From positions 9,440 through 73,439 of the forward strand of contig DCHR01000008.1 of the NCBI GenBank assembly GCA_002315375.1: a DNA stretch of 64,000 bases, written 5' to 3'. This stretch comes from Treponema sp. UBA1747 (lineage in GTDB: Bacteria > Spirochaetota > Spirochaetia > Treponematales > Treponemataceae). Below the pieces are notes generated by a model. The model was given only the letters and a program-made list of their open reading frames with translations, did not search any database and was not told the DNA's origin. Of this stretch, positions 17,366-24,760 are shown one piece after another (the stretch's first letter is position 1; each line of letters opens with the position of its first letter). A program made the position numbers and the translations under genes.

Positions 17366-18100
17366 TTACTTCTTACGGATTTTATACCAGAGCAGTACCA
17401 GATTGTACCACAGGAACGGGAAAATCAGGAAAATCTTGAACGGATTGTGTCCAAGTTCTACCATCATTTCGTGGCCTTTTTCAAAAGTCTTAGGGTTCAC
17501 ACGCTGAATGCGGGAACTGAAGATTCCGAAGGCATCCCGATAATAAAGGAAGATACTTGAAGCGAACTGATTTTTTCTGTGGAATGACCACAAATCTTTT
17601 TCCTTGATTCCTTCACTCACCAGAACCAGACTTGGCTGTGCTTTATAAATGGCCTGGATAACATCAGGTTCAGCATTTTTAGAAAAATAACCAACACAGC
17701 GTCCAACAATGTGAAGTTCAGGATAAGTGGCCTTAAGGTTGCTTTCTGCCTGCAGAAGAGTCTTACGGGTTCCGCCTAAAAGATACACACTTTTAAAATG
17801 ACCTTCCAGGACAGACAGAATATTGATTACAGTATCAAAAGGATTGTAGCGGACAGGAATATCCCGCTTCAGGAATTTTGCACCCTTGAGAATGCTTTTT
17901 GAAATCGGGATTACCAGGTCTGCATTCCGAACACATTCAGCATAATCATTTTTTCCGCGGGCTTTTAACAGGTTCCAGACATTCAGAAAAACAATCTGTT
18001 TTGTTCCAGGCTTTGAAAGAATTTCCAGAATTTCCTGATCAAGATTTTCAGGTCTTAAAATATCAACCGGAACTCCGGCAACATCAATACGCTCTATCAT
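17366..18100 (-). CDS. WecG/TagA/CpsF family glycosyltransferase-like protein
   Basis: 244 residues with the GT26 fold: FLNVWNLLKARG at the N-terminus, YLLGGTRKTLLQAESNLKATYP and VSEGIKEKDLW in the middle, and a hydrophobic C-terminal tail (FKIFLIFPFLWYNLVLLWY) that would dock on the membrane. Family members transfer ManNAc-type sugars to lipid-linked GlcNAc. The conserved acidic residue in the LPDG segment appears replaced: here the segment reads NADLVIPISKS. Activity may therefore be altered or lost. Last gene of an operon with ctpA and rsmE; ribosome site AGGGG. Confidence 0.8.
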   Translation of the reverse strand: MIERIDVAGVPVDILRPENLDQEILEILSKPGTKQIVFLNVWNLLKARGKNDYAECVRNADLVIPISKSILKGAKFLKRDIPVRYNPFDTVINILSVLEGHFKSVYLLGGTRKTLLQAESNLKATYPELHIVGRCVGYFSKNAEPDVIQAIYKAQPSLVLVSEGIKEKDLWSFHRKNQFASSIFLYYRDAFGIFSSRIQRVNPKTFEKGHEMMVELGHNPFKIFLIFPFLWYNLVLLWYKIRKK

Positions 18101-18106
18101 TTTCCC

Positions 18107-18913
18107 CTACCCTTTATTGCAGATTACCTGAAGTGCTGCCATTCCGTAAAGTGCAGCAGTTTCACACCGCAAAATATTCCCCTCAAAATGAACAGGAATG
18201 AATAAATCATCCTCTGTCAGTTTTTCAATTTCAGATACGCTGATTCCACCTTCACAGCCACAAACTACAGCACCCACATCAATCTGACACTCTGATAAAA
18301 CAGAATGCATTGTCCGGGATTTTTCATTGCGTTCATAAAGAACAAATCCCTGCGCTTTCTGATCTGCTGTCTGTTCCTTCCACAGTTTACAGGCTTCAGA
18401 AAGGGAAACCGGCATATAAAGTTTTGTATCTACAGGACTTCCGCTCTGCTGTCTGGCTTCCCGGATAATCTTGTTCAGGCGTTCCATTTTTCCTGCATTG
18501 TCCATTGCAAGAACAGAACTTTTTTCTGTATATTCGCCGATAACAGGAACAATTACAGAAACACCACATTCAACTGCCTGCTTCACAATCTGTTCCAGTT
18601 TTTGAATTTTCGGCAGAAACTGAAACAACCAGTATTCTGTTTTTAATTTTTTATTGATTTCTGCAGCTTTTACACCGCGGGTAACTTCTTTTTCTTCTAT
18701 ATCAGTTGAAGCACAAATCTGGAGTGTCAGTTTTTTTGCTTTATCGTCAATTTCACAGGCAGTGGTATTCTGAAGAGTTCCATCGGGAAGCCTTACGCTT
18801 ATCATATCTCCAACACGAACTCTGAGAACCTGCCTGAAATATTTGAAATCTTTTCCGCTGATTAAAAGATATCCGTTTTTATCGGGAAAAGCTTCACTGA
18901 TAAACTGACGCAT
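18107..18913 (-). CDS. rsmE: 16S rRNA (uracil-N3)-methyltransferase RsmE
   Basis: 268 residues. N-terminal PUA-like domain (KDFKYFRQVLRVRVGD), then a SPOUT domain with CGCEGGISVSEI (family GPEGG loop) and NILRCETAALYGMAAL knot motif. Methylates U1498 of 16S rRNA in the 30S subunit. The ATG follows the ctpA stop with no gap, and the WecG-like gene follows after six bases, so the three are one operon. Confidence 0.92.
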   Translation of the reverse strand: MRQFISEAFPDKNGYLLISGKDFKYFRQVLRVRVGDMISVRLPDGTLQNTTACEIDDKAKKLTLQICASTDIEEKEVTRGVKAAEINKKLKTEYWLFQFLPKIQKLEQIVKQAVECGVSVIVPVIGEYTEKSSVLAMDNAGKMERLNKIIREARQQSGSPVDTKLYMPVSLSEACKLWKEQTADQKAQGFVLYERNEKSRTMHSVLSECQIDVGAVVCGCEGGISVSEIEKLTEDDLFIPVHFEGNILRCETAALYGMAALQVICNKG

Positions 18914-20365
18914 TTATTTCTTTTCTTCCTCTAACTTCACTTCTTCCTGAAGCTCTTTCAGAGTTTTTGCATTCTGAACCATCAGATCAAAATCTTTTCT
19001 TTCCAGAAGTTCCAGTGCTTTTCCAAGCTGAAGGTCGTAATCCAGATCATAAAGAGCTGCTGGTTCTGTTTTATTTACCTGATTTCGAATGAGGCGGCGC
19101 AGAAGGCGTTCTTCCAGAGGATAGGTTTTGGCCAGGGTTTCTGCGTAAGCAGCAATTTCTTTTTCTGACAACTTGCCGTTCTTTGAAACGTAATCTTCTA
19201 TTACATTGGCTTTAACCATTTCAACATAGGCAGCTTCAGCTTCTTTTGTAAGTTCCGGATATTTTACTTCAACATCCGGCGGGATTCCGATTTTATCAAT
19301 ATTTGTATCACTTGGAGTGTAATAACGTGCCATAGTGATTTTCATTCCGTCTACGTCGCTTAACGGAATAACCTGCTGAACAGAACCTTTTCCGTAGGTG
19401 CGTTCACCAACCAGCAATGCAAGGTGATTGTCTTTGAGAGCCCCGGAAAGGATTTCTGAAGCTGAAGCCGAACCGCGGTTAATAAGAACTACAATCGGTT
19501 TATTTTTTACAGACTGAACTGTCTTGTTTTTTGTTGCGTTGAAAACCTGGTTTTCGAAAACAAGGCGGCTTTTGGTTGTTACAATCGGACCGTTGTCGAT
19601 GAACTTGTCTGCAATATCCGAAACACTTGTAATAAGTCCGCCAGGATTGTCGCGAAGATCAATAATCAGGCTAGTGTATTTTGATTTTTCAAAGCTTTCC
19701 AGAGCTTCCTGCACACGATGAGGAGTTTCCGGAGTAAACTGGATAAGGCGAACGTAACCTGTTTTTCCGATCATGCCGTATTTTACTGTTGGAACTTCAA
19801 TAAGTGCGCGAATGAGAGTAACGTCAAAGTTCATGTTTGCACCGCGGCGAATAGAAACTGTAACCGGGTCCCCGATTTTTCCACGGAGAAGACCAAGAAC
19901 TTCATTCATTGTCATTTCCGGTGTCGGCATGCCGTTGATTGCTGTAATCAGGTCTCCTGCCTGGATTCCTGCTCTCTGCCCCGGAGTATCTTCGATAGGA
20001 GATGCAACTTCAACATAAGCCGGTTTTTCCGGAGTAGATTCCTTTGCCTTTGAAATAGAAAGACCTACACCGCCAAAAGAACCTTCAGTAGTGTCATTCA
20101 AATCACGCATGTAATCAGGATCCAGATAAACTGTATAAGGGTCACCGATTGCATCAAGCATTCCTTTTATGGCTCCCTCGTAAAGAATCTTTGGATCCAG
20201 AACATCAACATAATTCTGTTCTACATAATCGAAAACAGAATTAAGTTTTTTCATGTATTGATAGGCTGAAATCTTATTGTCTTTTGTATTTGACTGTGTA
20301 AAACACTGGGTACTGCATAAAAGAACCAGTCCCGAAGCAATTATTGAACGCAGGGTTTTTCTCAT
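18914..20365 (-). CDS. S41 family carboxyl-terminal processing protease
   Basis: 483 residues with a signal peptide (1-23) and no proper lipobox. A PDZ domain (about 95-175, GVGLSISKAKES... GIQAGDLITAINGMP) precedes the S41 domain with the catalytic serine in RGSASASEILSGAL and the lysine in TYGKGSVQQV. Acts in the periplasm on C-terminal tails of envelope proteins. First gene of the operon with rsmE and the WecG-like gene. The promoter region abuts a 40-base tandem repeat shared with the divergent MinD-like gene. Confidence 0.94.
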   Translation of the reverse strand: MRKTLRSIIASGLVLLCSTQCFTQSNTKDNKISAYQYMKKLNSVFDYVEQNYVDVLDPKILYEGAIKGMLDAIGDPYTVYLDPDYMRDLNDTTEGSFGGVGLSISKAKESTPEKPAYVEVASPIEDTPGQRAGIQAGDLITAINGMPTPEMTMNEVLGLLRGKIGDPVTVSIRRGANMNFDVTLIRALIEVPTVKYGMIGKTGYVRLIQFTPETPHRVQEALESFEKSKYTSLIIDLRDNPGGLITSVSDIADKFIDNGPIVTTKSRLVFENQVFNATKNKTVQSVKNKPIVVLINRGSASASEILSGALKDNHLALLVGERTYGKGSVQQVIPLSDVDGMKITMARYYTPSDTNIDKIGIPPDVEVKYPELTKEAEAAYVEMVKANVIEDYVSKNGKLSEKEIAAYAETLAKTYPLEERLLRRLIRNQVNKTEPAALYDLDYDLQLGKALELLERKDFDLMVQNAKTLKELQEEVKLEEEKK

Positions 20366-20373
20366 AATATTCT

Positions 20374-20402
20374 ATTTTACCTCTTATAGAAGAACATGAA
20401 AA
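20374..20402 (-). promoter_or_regulatory. Promoter of the ctpA-type operon
   Basis: Minus strand: TTTTCA (20397-20402), 17 bases, TAAAAT (20374-20379), eight bases to the ATG. Leader would be zero to two bases. AGAGGT overlaps the -10 and would not be in the mRNA if this promoter is right. Confidence 0.45.
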
Positions 20403-20415
20403 GACCGAAGGCGTT

Positions 20416-20535
20416 ACAGGGATTTGTCCCTGTCCCTTTTGTAAGGTCTGTCCCCACAGGGATTTGTCCCTGTCCCTTTTGTAAGGCCTGTCCCCACAGG
20501 GATTTGTCCCTGTCCCTTTTGTAAGGTCTGTCCCC
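20416..20535. repeat. Three tandem copies of a 40-base repeat
   Basis: Copies at 20416-20455, 20456-20495 and 20496-20535 are identical except one base (GGTCTG versus GGCCTG in the middle copy). Each contains GGGATTTGTCCCTGTCCC, TTTTGTAAGG and CTGTCCCC, so each can fold on itself. The array fills the space between divergent promoters and ends facing an inverted GGGGACAGACCCC copy at 20568. Confidence 0.92.
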
Positions 20536-20563
20536 TCTTGAACCCGCCGGAAGGAATCCTGAT

Positions 20564-20580
20564 AAAAGGGGACAGACCCC
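20564..20580. repeat. Inverted copy AAAAGGGGACAGACCCC
   Basis: GGGGACAGACC (20568-20578) is the exact reverse complement of the end of the third tandem copy (20525-20535), giving an 11-bp stem around 32 bases. Same 13-base core as in the 2163 gene and at 47.5 kb. Confidence 0.85.
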
Positions 20581-20597
20581 GTTTTTTGTGGTAAAAT
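20569..20597 (+). promoter_or_regulatory. Promoter of the MinD-like/lgt operon, leaderless spacing
   Basis: TAAAAT (20592-20597) ends six bases before the ATG at 20604. The -35 position (20569-20574, GGGACA) falls inside the GGGGACAGACCCC repeat and matches the consensus only in its last three bases. Confidence 0.45.
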
Positions 20598-20603
20598 ACC
20601 CCT

Positions 20604-21749
20604 ATGAGTCAAATTATACCTATCGCCAGCGGAAAGGGAGGTGTTGGAAAATCCCTGCTTTCTGCAAACCTGGCTATTGCCTTGGGACAGTCAGGTAAAA
20701 AAGTTGTTCTGGTAGACCTGGATCTGGGTGCCTCAAACCTGCACCTGGTTATCGGCCAGCATCCCGGAACAGCAAGTCTTGGATCCTGGTTCACAGAAAA
20801 AAGTGATTTCAAAGATATTGTCGTACCTACCGACTATAAAAATGTCAGTTTCATCGCAGGCGACAACCAGATTCCTGACCTTACCTCTCTCAAACACGCT
20901 CAGAAAGTTAAGCTTATCCGCAACTTGAATAATATCGACGCAGATTACGTTATTCTGGACCTGGGAGCAGGAACCCACCAGTTTATTCTGGATATGTTCC
21001 TCCTTTCCCCACAGGGAATCATCGTTTCAGCACCGGCTGTTACAGCAACCCTCAACGGATACCTTTTCCTTAAAAATGCAGTATTCCGCCTGCTTTATAC
21101 CACTTTCAAACGCGGAACACCGGGACGACAGTATCTGGATAACCTGAAAAAAGACTCATCAACCATGCAGAAACTGTACATTCCTCAGCTGGTTCAGCAG
21201 CTTTCCCTTGTTGACCCTCAGAATACACAGCTTTTTGTAACCCGTATGTCTCAGTTCAGACCTCGTCTGGTCATGAATATGATAGAAGATCCAAAAGATG
21301 CAGATAAGGCTTCCAGAATCAAAGCTTCCTGCAACCAGTATCTGGGACTGGACCTGGAATACTTAGGGGTTATGTTCCGTGACATGCTTCAGGACAAGGC
21401 CCTTTCTTCACAGCTTCCTATCGTCGTTTACAAACCACAGTCAGTTCTTGGTCAGGCAATTTACCGCATAGCAGATAAAGTTATTTCTACTCCTATGCAT
21501 AAATTCGACTCTGAATTCACACCAGACAGTTTCAATGACAATTTCCATGAAGCAGAAGAAGAAGCTGATGCAGACTTTACCTACAAGCTTTCGGGAATTG
21601 ATGATCTGGTTTCCGGCGGAAACCTTTCAATGGGCGAAATGGCTGAAATGATTAAAACTCAGAGTTATGAACTTACACAGCTCAAAAAAGAGAATAATCT
21701 TCTTAAATCTAAACTGCTTAAGGCTGCCAGCCAAGGATTCCAGTTATAA
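20604..21749 (+). CDS. MinD/ParA-type P-loop ATPase (FlhG-like)
   Basis: 381 residues. The deviant Walker A motif ASGKGGVGKSLL sits at 8-19 and is followed by VVLVDLDLGASNLHL and VILDLGAGTHQ. Beyond the ATPase domain there is an extra region (about 160-250) and a C-terminal acidic linker plus coiled coil (SYELTQLKKENNLLKSKL). Such ATPases position flagella, septa, chemoreceptors or chromosomes; the partner is not evident here. Its stop overlaps the lgt start as TAATG. No Shine-Dalgarno sequence. Confidence 0.88.
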   Translation: MSQIIPIASGKGGVGKSLLSANLAIALGQSGKKVVLVDLDLGASNLHLVIGQHPGTASLGSWFTEKSDFKDIVVPTDYKNVSFIAGDNQIPDLTSLKHAQKVKLIRNLNNIDADYVILDLGAGTHQFILDMFLLSPQGIIVSAPAVTATLNGYLFLKNAVFRLLYTTFKRGTPGRQYLDNLKKDSSTMQKLYIPQLVQQLSLVDPQNTQLFVTRMSQFRPRLVMNMIEDPKDADKASRIKASCNQYLGLDLEYLGVMFRDMLQDKALSSQLPIVVYKPQSVLGQAIYRIADKVISTPMHKFDSEFTPDSFNDNFHEAEEEADADFTYKLSGIDDLVSGGNLSMGEMAEMIKTQSYELTQLKKENNLLKSKLLKAASQGFQL

Positions 21750-22747
21750 TGTTTCTCTATATTAATTATCCGTCCTGGATTCACCCTCAGGTTTTTCCGT
21801 CAGTTCCTTTTTTAGGAATTCTGCGTTGGTACGGACTTATGTATGTCTGTGCTTTTGCAACAGCCTGGTGCATTCTTAAAAAAGTTTCGAAGGAAGGAAT
21901 GCTGGATTCAGAAGGCTATACTGTAAAGGAAGATGACCTTTACAGCTTTATCGGAACAGGTATTCTTTTCCTGCTTCTTGGGGCAAGAATCTTTTCTACT
22001 CTGGTTTATGACACCACTGGTGATTACTGGCGTAAACCCTGGCTCATTTTCTGGCCTTTTGACAAGAACATGCACTTTACAGGACTTGCAGGCATGTCCT
22101 ATCACGGAGGTTTTATAGGCGGCCTTCTGGGAATGATTTTCTGGTGTATCCGGAACAAAAAACCGGCGGGAAAATGGATAGACGCCATGGCCATTTCAAT
22201 TCCACTGGGATATACCTTCGGACGTCTTGGAAATTTCCTCAATGCAGAACTTTACGGACGAATTACAACCATGCCGTGGGGTATGGTGTTCCCTACTACG
22301 GAAAAATTCAGCACCAGTCTTCCTTGGGTTCAGGAATTCTGTGCCCAAATCGGCATGAACATTGAAGGATTGAAAGTAGTAAACCTGCCCCGTCACCCGA
22401 GTCCTTTATATGAAGCCTTCTTTGAAGGTCTGGTTCTCTGGGTAATTCTCTGGAATACCCGCAAATTCAAGAAATTTGACGGCCAGATTGCCTGCATGTA
22501 TACCTTCGGTTATGGTTTTGTACGCTTTATTATAGAATATTTCCGCGAACCGGATGCAGAAATCGGTTACCGCATTGCAAAAGATTCAGGAGCACCAATC
22601 TACATGAATACTTCCCTGCTGAACTTTTCTACAGGACAGATTTTATGTTTCCTTATGATGGCAGGTTCCCTGACTCTGGGTCTTATTCTTTATTTCAGAG
22701 CTAAAAAGAAAGGTTTGCTTCTGAATCTCAGGAATAATAAGAAATAG
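21749..22747 (+). CDS. lgt: Prolipoprotein diacylglyceryl transferase
   Basis: 332-residue integral membrane enzyme that adds diacylglycerol to the lipobox cysteine of prolipoproteins, the first step of lipoprotein maturation. Signature parts are visible: MSYHGGFIGGLLG, GRLGNFLNAELYGR (Lgt signature) and HPSPLYEA. About seven membrane segments. Translationally coupled to the MinD-like gene. Fits a window containing several lipoproteins. Confidence 0.95.
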   Translation: MFLYINYPSWIHPQVFPSVPFLGILRWYGLMYVCAFATAWCILKKVSKEGMLDSEGYTVKEDDLYSFIGTGILFLLLGARIFSTLVYDTTGDYWRKPWLIFWPFDKNMHFTGLAGMSYHGGFIGGLLGMIFWCIRNKKPAGKWIDAMAISIPLGYTFGRLGNFLNAELYGRITTMPWGMVFPTTEKFSTSLPWVQEFCAQIGMNIEGLKVVNLPRHPSPLYEAFFEGLVLWVILWNTRKFKKFDGQIACMYTFGYGFVRFIIEYFREPDAEIGYRIAKDSGAPIYMNTSLLNFSTGQILCFLMMAGSLTLGLILYFRAKKKGLLLNLRNNKK

Positions 22748-22772
22748 ACCACTTGTAACGTTTTATTTTTAT

Positions 22773-22802
22773 TTGACATTCTAGAGTTATATAACGTATA
22801 AT
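22773..22802 (+). promoter_or_regulatory. Consensus sigma-70 promoter
   Basis: TTGACA (22773-22778), 18 bases, TATAAT (22797-22802): both hexamers are perfect. Drives the STAS/zinc-ribbon gene with a leader of about 23 bases carrying AGGTGA. Confidence 0.8.
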
Positions 22803-22831
22803 TTTATGTAACTATCAAAAAGTAGGTGAGT

Positions 22832-23383
22832 ATGATAAACAGTAACTCCATCATTCCTGGATTTGATGACGAAAAAGATGACAGCCTGAAAATTTCTCTC
22901 GAAAAAAATGACAGCATTTCCAAAGGAATTTTCATTTATCTTAACGGTTATATCGATACATACAACTCCACCTTCTTCCAGAAAAAAATCACCAAAATTG
23001 TTGAAGCCGGTTACATCAACCTGATCTTTAACTGTTCCGCACTTAACTATGTTTCTTCAACAGGTATCGGATCTTTCACAGTTTTCCTGAAACTGGTAAA
23101 ACCAAAAGGCGGTGATGTAGTTCTTCTTGAAATCCAGCCAAAAGTTTACGAAGTTTTCCAGCTTCTTGGATTTTCACAGTTCTTCAATATCAAGGCAAAT
23201 ACAGAAGAAGCAGTAAACTTCTTCAAATCAGGTGCTCCTTCAGAAAATTCTGTTTTCCCAAAGGTTTTCGGATGTCCGGTATGCCGCAAAAAGCTTCGTG
23301 CAACCCGTGCAGGCAGATTCCGCTGTTCAGAATGTAAATCTATTCTTGCAATTGATAACAGCGCAAGAGTATCTTTGGGCTAG
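22832..23383 (+). CDS. STAS domain protein with C-terminal zinc ribbon
   Basis: 183 residues from the ATG at 22832; a GTG two codons earlier is in frame, but AGGTGAG fits the ATG better. Residues about 18-125 form an anti-sigma-factor-antagonist-type STAS domain (FIYLNGYIDTYNSTFF, LNYVSSTGIGSFTVF with the Ser/Thr that can be phosphorylated). Residues 140-170 form a zinc ribbon, CPVC...CSEC. Probably a partner-switching regulator; no cognate kinase or phosphatase is in the window. Strong promoter suggests high expression. Confidence 0.86.
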   Translation: MINSNSIIPGFDDEKDDSLKISLEKNDSISKGIFIYLNGYIDTYNSTFFQKKITKIVEAGYINLIFNCSALNYVSSTGIGSFTVFLKLVKPKGGDVVLLEIQPKVYEVFQLLGFSQFFNIKANTEEAVNFFKSGAPSENSVFPKVFGCPVCRKKLRATRAGRFRCSECKSILAIDNSARVSLG

Positions 23384-23444
23384 AATCTCTAAAATCACCA
23401 ATAAAACGGTAGTTTTGACAAGTTCAAACACCGGATGTTTTCAG

Positions 23445-23475
23445 AAAAACCGGAATAAAAGTTCCGGTTTTTTTA
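23445..23475 (+). terminator. Rho-independent terminator after the STAS gene
   Basis: AAAAACCGGAA (23445-23455) pairs with TTCCGGTTTTT (23462-23472) around a six-base loop, followed by T residues. Confidence 0.85.
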
Positions 23476-23811
23476 TTTTAAATTAAATGTTCATACATTG
23501 TGGATAACTTTCCTTATTTTGTTGAAAAAAACAAAGATTCTGGTATTTTCTACCGAAAACCTTTTCGTGAAACATCTGTATTTTTCGTGTTTCACGATGT
23601 AATTTATTATAATATAAAGAATTAGCGCTTTAAGTATGATTTTTTATACTACTATTTTTGTATAGTGACTTATCCACATTTATCCACAAAATCCAGTTTT
23701 TTTGTTTATACATTGTGGATAACTTGTGTAAGGCCTTTTTCAAATAAATAAGAGAAGAAAAAGCTCTTCACTTTGTTTTTTTTCTTCCGATAATCAACAC
23801 AGAGGTCTCTC
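23476..23811. other. Gene-free AT-rich segment with four perfect DnaA boxes (origin-like)
   Basis: TTATCCACA occurs four times: minus strand at 23499-23507 and 23714-23722, plus strand at 23670-23678 and 23680-23688. The last pair is spaced ten bases start to start, one helical turn. The outer boxes lie in an identical 17-base context, TACATTGTGGATAACTT (23495-23511 and 23710-23726). Between them are very AT-rich stretches such as 23601-23660. No open frame of note is present. This is the density expected of an oriC, but dnaA is not adjacent; alternatives are a DnaA-titrating site or DnaA-controlled promoter for the downstream operon. Confidence 0.6.
23566..23596. repeat. Inverted repeat CGTGAAACA / TGTTTCACG, parS-like half sites
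   Basis: CGTGAAACA (23566-23574) and TGTTTCACG (23588-23596) are exact reverse complements 13 bases apart. They are the two halves of the Spo0J/ParB site TGTTTCACGTGAAACA, but in outward order. They sit inside the DnaA-box cluster. Confidence 0.6.
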
Positions 23812-24759
23812 ATGAAAAAAGCGCTTAAGATGTTCCTGGCCTACTTTTTATGGCTCGTAGCAGGAATCCTGATCGGAACATTTTTTTACACTCTTTATCT
23901 TCACTCACTCGGGCTCATTGCTGGAAGACAATCCCACGCATTTACCCGGGAAAATGTAATTATCTCTTTCTTTGCTGTAACCCAGGTAATGGCCATGCTT
24001 TCCGGCTTTCTCCTTATCGCCTGGAGAATCAGACATCCCGGAAACTTTTTGCAGCTGATTTTCTTCATTATCACCCAGTTCATTTCCTGGTGTATAATCT
24101 TCCCTTTATCTGCTCATTTTGAGACCCGTTATATTTCTTCGAATCCTTCTATTTTTGAGCAGGAAAGTATTCCTCTTTCAACAGGCTATTTCCGTGAATC
24201 AGAAGGCAAAGTTTACTATTTTCTGAATGAAGAAAACACCAGTTCACTAAAAATCGATACCAGGGATGAAGGCAATGCTGAAATCCTGAAAGAAGACTGG
24301 AGCGGATATGCAGAACTTTCCCGTGAAGCCCTTCCCTACCAGGATGTTCTTATAAAGGACTCCTTCAAGGCAAAATATTCCTCTTACTCATTCTTCGGAA
24401 CCTTAATTCAGAGCGGAAAACGGGAGCTGACAAAAGGCTGGACTTACTGGCTTGGATTCCTTTCAATGGCTCTTGTTCTGACTTCAATCTATGGAATGAC
24501 CGGATATACCGCATGGCGAATCACCAATTATTCAATATGCAGTGTTCTTTACGGTGTGATTTTATTCTGCAACGGATATTTCTGGAGTCCGGCTATGAGA
24601 GATTTCAGAAACCTGAACTTCCTTCAGACAGGACCTTTCGGATACTTCAAAACCTGGTTCAGTTCTCCATTCCTTTTATTCTGCAACCTGGTTCTGGCTT
24701 TAATACTGTCTGTTACAGGGCTGATTGCATTTATCATCAAGAAAAAGAGAGGCCGCTAA
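23812..24759 (+). CDS. Membrane protein of unknown function, six predicted helices
   Basis: 315 residues. Three hydrophobic segments near the N-terminus (about 7-30, 45-68, 78-102), a hydrophilic loop of about 110 residues that should face the periplasm (FETRYISSNPSIFEQESI...), then three more helices (about 212-315). No recognised domain. First gene of a three-gene operon with a large TPR-like membrane protein and a J-domain protein. Ribosome site AGAGGT. The DnaA-box region lies directly upstream. Confidence 0.82.
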   Translation: MKKALKMFLAYFLWLVAGILIGTFFYTLYLHSLGLIAGRQSHAFTRENVIISFFAVTQVMAMLSGFLLIAWRIRHPGNFLQLIFFIITQFISWCIIFPLSAHFETRYISSNPSIFEQESIPLSTGYFRESEGKVYYFLNEENTSSLKIDTRDEGNAEILKEDWSGYAELSREALPYQDVLIKDSFKAKYSSYSFFGTLIQSGKRELTKGWTYWLGFLSMALVLTSIYGMTGYTAWRITNYSICSVLYGVILFCNGYFWSPAMRDFRNLNFLQTGPFGYFKTWFSSPFLLFCNLVLALILSVTGLIAFIIKKKRGR

Positions 24760-24760
24760 T

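Noticed and set aside
20274..20612. Minus-strand open frame with repeated peptides over the tandem repeat
   Set aside because: It arises only because the 40-base unit lacks stops in this frame after three copies; it overlaps the ctpA-type start and both promoters and has no ribosome site.
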